A DNA stretch of 6,510 bases from an uncultured Ruminococcus sp. (lineage in GTDB: Bacteria; Bacillota; Clostridia; Oscillospirales; Ruminococcaceae): assembly GCA_947176565.1 (NCBI GenBank), contig CAMWRC010000069.1, positions 1-6,510 of the forward strand, written 5' to 3'. This document shows positions 1 through 6,006 of the stretch, piece after piece; position 1 is the first letter of the stretch; every line of letters begins with the position of its first letter. Position numbers and translations under genes: made by a program. The notes under the pieces were generated by a model. That model had not been told where the DNA came from, did no database searches, and worked only from the letters and a program-made list of their open reading frames with translations.

Positions 1-1214
1 ACGATTTCCTCGGCTGGGTGAATCTCCCCACAGATTACGACAAGGAAGAATTTTCAAGAATAAAGGCATCTGCTGAAAAAATCCAGAAAAATTCCGATGT
101 TCTTATCGTTATCGGAATCGGCGGTTCGTATCTCGGCGCGCGCGCTGCGATAGAACTCCTTAAATCGCCGCTTTACAATAACATGAAAAAGGATACGCCT
201 GATATTTATTATGTCGGCAACAGCATAAATCCGACATATCTCAATGAGATAATCGCTCTCTGCGACGGCAAGGATTTTTCTGTAAACGTAATATCCAAAT
301 CCGGTACAACTACAGAACCGGCTCTCGCTTTCCGTATCTTCAAGAAAATGGTTGAAGATAAGTACGGTAAGGAAGAGGCTAAAAACCGTATCTTCGCAAC
401 TACTGACAGGGCAAGAGGAACTCTCAAGAATCTTTCCGATACCGAGGGATATGAGACATTTGTGATTCCGGACGATGTAGGCGGACGCTTCTCTGTTCTT
501 ACAGCTGTCGGACTTCTCCCGATTGCCGTTGCCGGCTGCGATATTGACGCACTTATGAAGGGTGCTGCAAAGGCTCAGGCTGATTTCTGTGCTGATTTTG
601 ATAATAACGACTGCTATAAGTATGCGGCTCTCAGAAATATCCTCTACAGAAAAGGCAAATCCGTTGAGATGCTCGTTTCCTATGACCCCAGCTTCGTTAT
701 GATGTCCGAATGGTATAAGCAGCTTTTCGGCGAAAGCGAAGGTAAAGATAACAAGGGTATCTTCCCGGCTTCAGTTACTTTTTCAACTGACCTGCATTCA
801 ATGGGACAGTATATTCAGGACGGCGCGCGTATTATGTTTGAGACCGTTGTTGACATCAAGAATCCCAAGACAGACCTTTTCCTTGAGGAAGATGCCGAGA
901 ATCTTGATGGTCTGAACTTCCTTACAAATCAGAATATGTCTGTAGTGAACCGCCGTGCATTCGAGGGAACTGTTCTTGCTCACACAGAGGGCGGAGTTCC
1001 GAATATCATTCTTGAACTCGACGATACTACAGAAGAAAATGTCGGCTATATGATTTATTTCTTCGAGAAAGCCTGTGCAATCTCAGGATACGTTCTCGGA
1101 GTAAATCCGTTCAACCAGCCCGGCGTTGAAAGCTATAAGTCCAATATGTTCGCTCTCCTCGGCAAACCCGGATATGAGGGCGCAAAGGCTGAACTCGAAG
1201 CAAAACTCGGTTAA
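1..1214 (+). CDS. pgi: Glucose-6-phosphate isomerase, 5'-truncated by the window edge
   Basis: Interconverts glucose 6-phosphate and fructose 6-phosphate in glycolysis and gluconeogenesis, in the cytoplasm. The frame is open from base 3 (reading DFLGWVNLP) to the TAA at 1212-1214, giving 403 residues. Firmicute Pgi proteins have about 450, and FLGW lies near residue 43 in them, so roughly 40-45 N-terminal residues are off the window. The GTG at base 18 lies inside the conserved FLGWV segment and is not the true start. Both family signatures are visible: DDVGGRFS (about 471-494) and the NQPGVESYK block (about 1113-1139). Residues expected in the active site are the Glu of GESEGK (codon 732), the His of DLHSMGQ (codon 795) and the Lys of VESYK (codon 1137). 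The SKSGTTTE sugar-phosphate loop is at about 297-320. Nothing looks broken. The next gene starts 110 bases downstream, and no canonical terminator is seen between them. Confidence 0.97.
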   Translation, partial: DFLGWVNLPTDYDKEEFSRIKASAEKIQKNSDVLIVIGIGGSYLGARAAIELLKSPLYNNMKKDTPDIYYVGNSINPTYLNEIIALCDGKDFSVNVISKSGTTTEPALAFRIFKKMVEDKYGKEEAKNRIFATTDRARGTLKNLSDTEGYETFVIPDDVGGRFSVLTAVGLLPIAVAGCDIDALMKGAAKAQADFCADFDNNDCYKYAALRNILYRKGKSVEMLVSYDPSFVMMSEWYKQLFGESEGKDNKGIFPASVTFSTDLHSMGQYIQDGARIMFETVVDIKNPKTDLFLEEDAENLDGLNFLTNQNMSVVNRRAFEGTVLAHTEGGVPNIILELDDTTEENVGYMIYFFEKACAISGYVLGVNPFNQPGVESYKSNMFALLGKPGYEGAKAELEAKLG

Positions 1215-1244
1215 TCCGATTTGCAATAAATCAAGCATATAACA

Positions 1245-1287
1245 CATGGGAATCGTTTAAATCTGATTTTTTAAGCCGGTTCCCATG
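1245..1287 (+). repeat. Inverted repeat / stem-loop in the pgi to P-loop gene gap
   Basis: The left arm CATGGGAATCG (1245-1255) pairs with the right arm CGGTTCCCATG (1277-1287). This gives 11 base pairs, one of them G-U, around a 21-base loop. Inside the loop TTAAA (1257-1261) can pair with TTTAA (1270-1274), which lengthens the stem after a small internal bulge. It is not a standard intrinsic terminator, because the right arm is followed by AAAATAACAC instead of a T run, and the opposite strand has no T run either. It may be an RNA structure at the 3' end of the pgi transcript (processing or stability) or in the leader of the P-loop gene. The structure is seen by pairing; its role is inference. 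Confidence 0.6.
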
Positions 1288-1296
1288 AAAATAACA

Positions 1297-1312
1297 CTGT
1301 CTTTAAAGACGG
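1297..1312 (+). repeat. Palindrome abutting the ribosome binding site of the P-loop gene
   Basis: GTCTTTAAAGAC (1299-1310) is a perfect 12-base palindrome. The pairing extends by one G-U and one C-G to 1297-1312, forming a 6-bp hairpin with a TTAA loop. Its right arm ends on the first two bases of GGAAGGAG (1311-1318), so a folded RNA would sit directly against the Shine-Dalgarno sequence AAGGAG (1313-1318). It could tune translation of the following gene, or be a DNA operator for a dimeric regulator, or be chance in AT-rich sequence. Confidence 0.45.
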
Positions 1313-1324
1313 AAGGAGTAAATT

Positions 1325-1732
1325 ATGATTAAGCTTATCACAGGCAGAAGAGGTACAGGTAAGACCAAGATTCTTATTGACCAGATTAACGAGACTGTAA
1401 AGTCTACAAGCGGAAATATTGTCTGCATCGAAAAAGGAGATAATGTAAGACGTTCTATCAGCTACAAAGTTAGATGGTGCGATGTCGAGCAGTTCGGTAT
1501 CGAGGGCGTTGATGCTTTCTACGGCTTTGTTGCAGGTATGCTCGCAGGAAACTATGATATAAAAGACATCTACGTTGACGGAATTTTCAGAATCGTCGGC
1601 AGAGATTATGAAGCTTTCGGCGCAATGCTTGAAAAACTGGACAAGCTCACAAGCGATGATACTAATGTTGTATTCACTGTTTCGGCAGACATTGAGGAGC
1701 TTTCAGAAAACGTAAAGCAGTTTGTAAAGTAA
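1325..1732 (+). CDS. Small P-loop NTP-binding protein of unknown function
   Basis: This 135-residue protein begins almost at once with a Walker A motif, GRRGTGKT (residues 7-14), after a short first strand (MIKLIT). A Walker B-like strand, DIYVDG, ends at Asp85. A later hydrophobic strand, NVVFTVSAD (114-122), could carry a sensor Ser/Thr. Order and size fit a minimal RecA-like or thymidine-kinase-like P-loop core, with no added domain, signal peptide or membrane segment. I recognise no named family. Similar short clostridial proteins may carry loose names such as ATP-binding or PilT-like, but residues 1-135 do not support a pilus role. The start is well supported: AAGGAG (1313-1318) lies 6 bases before the ATG. 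The gene follows pgi by 110 bases with no obvious promoter of its own, so it may be read from the pgi transcript, and it is separated from yceD by a strong promoter. Nucleotide binding is inferred from Walker A; ATPase activity and role are unknown. Confidence 0.85.
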   Translation: MIKLITGRRGTGKTKILIDQINETVKSTSGNIVCIEKGDNVRRSISYKVRWCDVEQFGIEGVDAFYGFVAGMLAGNYDIKDIYVDGIFRIVGRDYEAFGAMLEKLDKLTSDDTNVVFTVSADIEELSENVKQFVK

Positions 1733-1790
1733 TACTGCCGGATTATACAGCTCTCTGCAAAATTGATTCTTAAAATTTTCCGATTTGCTA

Positions 1791-1819
1791 TTGACATATA
1801 TGGAAAATTAGTGTATAAT
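1791..1819 (+). promoter_or_regulatory. Perfect-consensus housekeeping sigma (SigA/sigma-70) promoter for yceD-rpmF
   Basis: TTGACA (1791-1796) and TATAAT (1814-1819) both match the consensus exactly and are 17 bases apart, the optimal spacing. Upstream, 1758-1790 is rich in A and T runs and could act as an UP element. Transcription would start near base 1826, leaving a leader of about 25 bases that contains the AAGGA ribosome site (1838-1842). It lies in the 118-base gap before yceD and points into the ribosomal protein unit, as expected for strong growth-related expression. Confidence 0.9.
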
Positions 1820-1850
1820 ATACCTTGTAATGCTCTGAAGGATTTGTAAT

Positions 1851-2306
1851 ATGATTATTAATTTAAAACAGCTTTTCAGTATCACGGGCGAAAGCATAGA
1901 TATTGACTACAGCATCAGTCCGGAACAGCTTGACGGCATAAAGGGCTGTGTTCTCAGTTCTCCTATGACTGTCAGAGGCAGGATTTTTAATAAGGCAGGT
2001 GTGGTGTATCTTAAATATACCCTTGAAGTTCCGCTTCTTGTTGCCTGCGACAGGTGTCTGAAAGAACTGGTTAAAATCTGTAAGTTTGACTGTGAGCATA
2101 TTGTTGTCCCCTCTGTCAGCGGCGATAACGATGATTATATCGTTGCCGATGGAGAGAGCATTGAGCTGAATGAAATCGCTGTTTCTGATTTGCTGCTGTT
2201 GCTGCCCACTAAAAATCTCTGCAAGGAAGACTGCAAGGGATTATGTATGGTGTGTGGCTGTGACCTGAATGAAGAAACCTGCGAACATCAAACAATCGAG
2301 TCGTGA
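1851..2306 (+). CDS. yceD: YceD/DUF177 family protein (23S rRNA accumulation)
   Basis: A 151-residue protein of the DUF177 family, whose E. coli member YceD is linked to 23S rRNA accumulation and is likewise encoded directly upstream of rpmF. Visible family marks are the mid-protein CDRC pair (Cys66, Cys69), the acidic DDYIVADGESIELNE stretch (about 94-108), and the C-terminal block starting LLPTKNLC, with CKEDCKGLC and a CGCDLN segment. That tail holds Cys124, 128, 132, 135, 137 and 144 and looks like a metal site, probably zinc. The ATG at 1851 is preceded by AAGGA (1838-1842) with 8 bases between, and by a perfect promoter. rpmF begins 24 bases after the stop, so the two are almost certainly one transcript. 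Family assignment is firm; the exact biochemical step is not known from sequence. Confidence 0.92.
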   Translation: MIINLKQLFSITGESIDIDYSISPEQLDGIKGCVLSSPMTVRGRIFNKAGVVYLKYTLEVPLLVACDRCLKELVKICKFDCEHIVVPSVSGDNDDYIVADGESIELNEIAVSDLLLLLPTKNLCKEDCKGLCMVCGCDLNEETCEHQTIES

Positions 2307-2316
2307 GACTCTTAAT

Positions 2317-2325
2317 AAGGAGGTG
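2317..2325 (+). promoter_or_regulatory. Very strong Shine-Dalgarno site for rpmF
   Basis: AAGGAGGTG is a nine-base complement to the 3' end of 16S rRNA. The AGGAGG core ends 7 bases before the ATG at 2331. This is much stronger than the AAGGA site of yceD just upstream. It would favour more translation of the ribosomal protein than of YceD from the shared mRNA. Confidence 0.88.
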
Positions 2326-2330
2326 CCAGA

Positions 2331-2516
2331 ATGGCTGTACCAAAGAGAAAAACTTCCAAGGCAAGACGCGACAAGAGACGTTCTGCTGTATGGAAGCTCG
2401 ATACACCCGCAATGTCAAAATGCAGTAACTGCGGTGCTTTCAAAGCTCCACACAAAGTCTGCAAGGCGTGCGGATTCTACAAGGGCGTAAAGGTTCTTAA
2501 CCTTGATGAGGAATAA
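2331..2516 (+). CDS. rpmF: Large-subunit ribosomal protein bL32
   Basis: A structural protein of the 50S ribosomal subunit. It has 61 residues, the usual length, and opens with the family's MAVPKRKTSKARRDKRR basic segment that contacts 23S rRNA. Four cysteines in two CxxC pairs (Cys31/Cys34 in CSNC and Cys44/Cys47 in CKAC) make this the zinc-ribbon form. Zinc-free paralogs that some bacteria express under zinc shortage lack these cysteines. The gene is downstream of yceD in the classic pair and is followed at once by an intrinsic terminator. A longer frame from 2269 overlaps it in another register, but it lacks family features and is only a shadow. Confidence 0.98.
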   Translation: MAVPKRKTSKARRDKRRSAVWKLDTPAMSKCSNCGAFKAPHKVCKACGFYKGVKVLNLDEE

Positions 2517-2535
2517 TCAGTCCGATACATGAGGA

Positions 2536-2565
2536 GGAGAGGAGGCGCGGCTTTCTCTCCTTTTT
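2536..2565 (+). terminator. Rho-independent terminator after rpmF
   Basis: GGAGAGGAGG (2536-2545) pairs with CTTTCTCTCC (2551-2560) as a 10-bp stem, two of the pairs G-U, closed by the 5-base loop CGCGG. It is followed directly by TTTTT (2561-2565). The stem starts 19 bases after the rpmF stop codon. It closes the yceD-rpmF transcription unit and should limit read-through into the DUF512 gene. Confidence 0.88.
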
Positions 2566-2627
2566 CGTAGGAATCTGTATTTATAAAGGATTTTCTGTAA
2601 AAACAGGTTCTGATTTATAGGTGTTTT

Positions 2628-3920
2628 ATGGTTGAAATTGTAAATGTAACTGCCGGTTCTCCCTGCGATTCCTGCGGAATCCGCAGCGGCGACGTGCTTC
2701 TGAAAATAAACGGTCATTGTATCACAGATGTGCTTGACTATATGTACTATGCCGCTGAATCAGATGTCCGTCTTGATATTCTAAGAGACGGCGAGGAGCT
2801 TGTCTTTGAAACAAAAAAGGACGAATATGATGACCTCGGTCTCGGATTCAGCACTTTTCTTATGGACAGCAAACAGCGGTGTTCCAACAGGTGTGTTTTC
2901 TGTTTTATAGACCAGATGCCGCCGAATATGCGCGAAACACTCTATTTCAAGGACGACGATGCCAGACTTTCATTTCTTCATGGAAATTATGTTACGCTGA
3001 CTAATCTCGAACAGTCAGATATTGACAGAATAATCGCAATGAAGATAAATATAAATGTATCTGTTCATACGACAAATCCTGAACTCCGCGTGAAAATGAT
3101 GCGTAATAAATATGCCGGCGAAAAACTGAAATATATAAAGCAGATGACAGACAGCGGTATCCGGCTGAACTGCCAGATAGTCTGCTGTCCGGAAATCAAT
3201 GACGGCGCGGAACTTGAACGCACTCTGCAAGACCTCGGCATTCTGATGCCGAATATCGAAAGTATTGCAGTTGTTCCGGTCGGAATCACGAAATATCGCG
3301 AAAATCTCTTTCCGCTCAGCATTTTTTCAAAAGAGGGCGCAGGGGAGACTATTGATATTATTGAAAAGTTCCAGAATAAATTTACCGAAAAATACGGCAG
3401 GAGAGTTGTTTTTCCGTCTGATGAATTTTTCTTGACCGCAGAACGTGATATTCCGGATTCTGAATATTACGAGGATTATCCTCAGTATGAAAACGGCGTA
3501 GGTATTCTGCGTTCGCTTGTTGACGAGTTCAGCATTGCGCTTGAGGACGCTGAATTTTCCGGAAGCCGTCATGTAACTATTGCAACCGGACGCGCTCCGT
3601 ATCAGGTAATAAAAATGCTTGCGGAACGTGCGGAAAATAAATTCAGCGGTCTGAAATGCGATGTTTATCCCGTAAGAAATGATTTTTTCGGCGAAACTAT
3701 TACTGTTACAGGACTCATTACTGCACAGGATTTGATAAATCAGCTTAAAGGCAGAGACATCGGCGAAAAGCTTCTTATATCTGAATCCATGCTTATGACG
3801 GGAAGCAATATTTTTCTTGATGATATGACTACAGATGATGTTGAACGTGAACTTTCAACAGAAGTTTCGGCTGTTAAAAATGACGGATATGAGCTGCTGG
3901 ACGCGATTCTTTACAGCTGA
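2628..3920 (+). CDS. DUF512 radical SAM protein with N-terminal PDZ-like domain
   Basis: A 430-residue protein of a conserved but poorly characterised clostridial family. Residues about 1-65 form a PDZ-like fold (IRSGDVLLKINGH, 18-30, is the typical carboxylate-loop region). The radical SAM cluster motif is Cys85-x3-Cys89-x2-Cys92 (CSNRCVFC), which would hold a [4Fe-4S] cluster and cleave S-adenosylmethionine. The FIDQMPPNMRETLYFKDDD stretch follows (93-111). The C-terminal half (about 210-430) is the DUF512 region, including VVPVGITKYR and an ITVTGLITAQDL segment. An ATG at 2628 with AGGTG (2619-2623) just upstream fits the family N-terminus. The gene sits between the rpmF terminator and der; no clear promoter was found in 2566-2627. 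Length and domains look complete. The substrate is unknown. Its usual place next to der suggests a link to ribosome or RNA biology, but that is guilt by association. Confidence 0.92.
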   Translation: MVEIVNVTAGSPCDSCGIRSGDVLLKINGHCITDVLDYMYYAAESDVRLDILRDGEELVFETKKDEYDDLGLGFSTFLMDSKQRCSNRCVFCFIDQMPPNMRETLYFKDDDARLSFLHGNYVTLTNLEQSDIDRIIAMKININVSVHTTNPELRVKMMRNKYAGEKLKYIKQMTDSGIRLNCQIVCCPEINDGAELERTLQDLGILMPNIESIAVVPVGITKYRENLFPLSIFSKEGAGETIDIIEKFQNKFTEKYGRRVVFPSDEFFLTAERDIPDSEYYEDYPQYENGVGILRSLVDEFSIALEDAEFSGSRHVTIATGRAPYQVIKMLAERAENKFSGLKCDVYPVRNDFFGETITVTGLITAQDLINQLKGRDIGEKLLISESMLMTGSNIFLDDMTTDDVERELSTEVSAVKNDGYELLDAILYS

Positions 3921-3979
3921 TAATTTTAAAACATAGTATTATTTAATCTGAATTTAAATCTAAAAGGAAGTGATTTTAT

Positions 3980-5308
3980 ATGCCATTATCAATTGTTGCA
4001 GTTGTCGGACGACCAAATGTAGGAAAATCCACGCTTTTCAACAAGCTTATCGGTCAGCGGCTTTCCATAGTTGAAGATACTCCGGGCGTTACACGCGACC
4101 GGATATATTCAAGATGCGAATGGCGCGGCAAGGAATTTATGGTTGTCGATACGGGCGGAATCGAGCCAGAAAGCAGCGATGTTATACTTGCTCAGATGAG
4201 GCGGCAGTCACAGCTTGCCATTGAAAAGGCAGACGTTATTATATTTGTAACTGATATACGCTGCGGAGTTACTCCGGACGATTACGCCGTTGCCGAAATG
4301 CTCCAGAAAAGCGGAAAACCGGTTATTCTCTGCGTGAATAAGGTTGACAGTCTCGGTGAGCCGCCTATGGAACTTTATGAATTTTATAATCTCGGTCTCG
4401 GTGACCCGTATCCGGTATCTTCGGTTCACGGTCACGGAACAGGCGATATGCTCGATGAAGTATACAAGTATCTTCCGGATTCCAATGAGACGGAATATGA
4501 CAAGGAATATATAAAAGTCGCCGTGATAGGAAAGCCGAATGCTGGAAAATCTTCACTGATAAACAAAATCGCAGGAGAAGAACGTGTTATAGTTTCTGAT
4601 ATTGCAGGAACTACCCGTGATTCAACTGATACTGTAATCGAAAATGAATACGGTAGATTTGTATTCATAGATACAGCAGGTATACGGAAAAAATCAAAGG
4701 TTACTGAAAAAGTGGAGCATTACAGTGTTCTGCGTGCATATATGGCGGTTGACAGGGCTGATGTATGCGTTATTATGCTCGATGCGGCGGAGGGATTCAC
4801 AGAACAGGATTCAAAAGTTGCAGGATATGCTCACGAACAGGGCAAAGCCTGTGTGGTTGCAGTCAATAAATGGGATTTAATTGAAAAAGATGACAAGACT
4901 ATGCAGGAGTTCCGTACAAAGCTTGAAAATGATTTCAGTTTCATGAGTTATGTGCCGTTTGTTTTTATATCGGCAAAGACCGGTCAGCGTATAAATAAGC
5001 TGTATGAACTTATCAAATATACAAACGACCAGAACAGCATGAGAATATCAACAGGAATGCTTAATGATGTTCTTGCATATGCTACTACAAGAGTACAGCC
5101 GCCGTCGGATAAGGGCAGACGGCTGAAAATCTACTACATGACACAGCCGTCAACAAAGCCGCCCACGTTCGTTACTTTTGTGAACAGGGCTGACCTGTTT
5201 CATTTTTCCTACAGAAGATATATTGAAAATCAGATACGTGCAACTTTCGGACTTGAGGGAACACCTGTGCGTTTCGTTGTGCGTGAAAGAGGAAAGGACG
5301 ATAAATAA
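3980..5308 (+). CDS. der: GTPase Der (EngA), 50S ribosomal subunit assembly factor
   Basis: A 442-residue GTPase with two tandem G domains and a C-terminal KH-like domain, the unmistakable Der architecture, needed for late 50S maturation. First G domain: G1 GRPNVGKS (10-17), G2 Thr in PGVTRD (35-40), G3 DTGG (57-60), G4 NKVD (120-123), G5-like SSVHG (147-151). Second: GKPNAGKS (184-191), AGTTRD (209-214), DTAG (231-234), NKWD (296-299), SAKTG (331-335). The KH-like part runs from about 350 and includes the conserved PPSDKGRR stretch and the NRADLFHFSYRRY segment. Length is normal and all nucleotide-binding motifs are intact. The ATG at 3980 follows AAGGAAGTGA (3964-3973). The 59-base gap from the DUF512 gene is very AT-rich with no terminator, so the two are probably cotranscribed. 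The stop codon shares one base with the plsY start (TAATG), which suggests translational coupling. Confidence 0.98.
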   Translation: MPLSIVAVVGRPNVGKSTLFNKLIGQRLSIVEDTPGVTRDRIYSRCEWRGKEFMVVDTGGIEPESSDVILAQMRRQSQLAIEKADVIIFVTDIRCGVTPDDYAVAEMLQKSGKPVILCVNKVDSLGEPPMELYEFYNLGLGDPYPVSSVHGHGTGDMLDEVYKYLPDSNETEYDKEYIKVAVIGKPNAGKSSLINKIAGEERVIVSDIAGTTRDSTDTVIENEYGRFVFIDTAGIRKKSKVTEKVEHYSVLRAYMAVDRADVCVIMLDAAEGFTEQDSKVAGYAHEQGKACVVAVNKWDLIEKDDKTMQEFRTKLENDFSFMSYVPFVFISAKTGQRINKLYELIKYTNDQNSMRISTGMLNDVLAYATTRVQPPSDKGRRLKIYYMTQPSTKPPTFVTFVNRADLFHFSYRRYIENQIRATFGLEGTPVRFVVRERGKDDK

Positions 5309-5976
5309 TGAAAGTACTGGCAGCAATATTGATAGCCGCGGCAATCAGCTATTTTCTGGGAAGTATCAATTTTTCAATAATTGTAGTGAAGCTCATGAAA
5401 GGTGAGGATATACGAAAGGTCGGAAGTGGAAATGCAGGTCTTACAAATACGTACCGCTGCTATGGTCCATCGTGTGCAGGAATCACGCTTGCCGGCGACC
5501 TCGGCAAAGGAATCCTTGCAGTGTCATTGTCACAGCTTTTTGCAAGTCTGCTCAATACAGGATTCAAGCCTGACAACGATGTGACATATATAGGATTCAT
5601 TGCAGGATTTTTCGCCATAATCGGTCATATTTATCCGATATATTACGGATTCAGAGGCGGTAAGGGCGTTCTGGTAGGTGTATCGGCGTTTCTTCTTATA
5701 GAGCCGCGTGTATTCTTTGCGCTGATAATAATTTTTGCCGCAATGCTTGCAATATCAAAATATGTATCTGTATCTTCGCTTATTTCTGCTTCATACGCGC
5801 CGCTTGCGGTGTTCCTGATGTCAATTATCGTGGACGGAGCAGGATTTTTAAGAAGTCTGCTGTATTTTGTACTCTGTCTGCCTATGACTGCAATGGTTGT
5901 CTATATGCACCGTTCAAATATCCGACGTCTTATGGCAGGACAGGAAACAAAGTTTACATTCAAATTCAAGATGTGA
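5308..5976 (+). CDS. plsY: Glycerol-3-phosphate acyltransferase PlsY
   Basis: Transfers the acyl group from acyl-phosphate to sn-glycerol 3-phosphate, making lysophosphatidate at the inner membrane; it is the first committed step of phospholipid synthesis with PlsX as partner. It has 222 residues, slightly longer than the usual 200 or so. Hydrophobic segments lie at about 4-28, 58-80, 95-115, 122-148 and 155-200; the last is long and may comprise more than one span. Family motifs: SYFLGSIN (14-21), phosphate-binding-type GSGNAGLTN (39-47), GHIYPIYYGFRGGKG (106-120) and a C-terminal HRSNIRRL (201-208). The usual GSIP of the first motif reads GSIN here, a form I associate with clostridial members. 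It overlaps der by one base with no strong Shine-Dalgarno of its own beyond GGAAAGGA (5291-5298), so it is probably translated by coupling. gpsA, which makes its substrate, follows 30 bases later. Confidence 0.97.
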   Translation: MKVLAAILIAAAISYFLGSINFSIIVVKLMKGEDIRKVGSGNAGLTNTYRCYGPSCAGITLAGDLGKGILAVSLSQLFASLLNTGFKPDNDVTYIGFIAGFFAIIGHIYPIYYGFRGGKGVLVGVSAFLLIEPRVFFALIIIFAAMLAISKYVSVSSLISASYAPLAVFLMSIIVDGAGFLRSLLYFVLCLPMTAMVVYMHRSNIRRLMAGQETKFTFKFKM

Positions 5977-6006
5977 TTCATACTGAATTGCAGGAAAGGG
6001 GGCGTT

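Noticed and set aside
1742..1747. TATAAT on the minus strand, suggesting a divergent promoter
   Set aside because: No acceptable -35 element lies 16-18 bases away (the 17-base position reads AGAATC) and there is no minus-strand gene for it to serve.
1757..1788. Possible terminator after the P-loop gene (AAAATT 1759-1764 pairing with AATTTT 1774-1779)
   Set aside because: The stem is only six A-T pairs and no T run follows the hairpin. It is better read as the AT-rich upstream part of the yceD promoter.
2269..2490. 73-codon frame overlapping the yceD end and rpmF
   Set aside because: It is out of register with two well-recognised genes, has no ribosome site and no family features.
2595..2606. 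CTGT-AAAA-ACAG hairpin upstream of the DUF512 gene
   Set aside because: The stem has only four pairs, which is expected by chance, and no T run or regulatory context is attached.
3910..3942. Possible promoter for der (TTTACA at 3910-3915 with TATTAT at 3937-3942)
   Set aside because: The 21-base spacing is too long, and the closer -10 candidates are poor. The gap is simply very AT-rich.
4418..4432. Der first-domain G5 reading SSVHG instead of the common SA-type motif
   Set aside because: The change is conservative in a naturally variable position, and every other G motif is intact.
5308..5328. PlsY motif 1 reading GSIN instead of GSIP as a possible inactivating change
   Set aside because: The other motifs (GSGNAGLTN, GHIYPIYYGFRGGKG, HRSNIRRL) are intact, and the Asn form appears, from memory, to be normal for clostridial PlsY.
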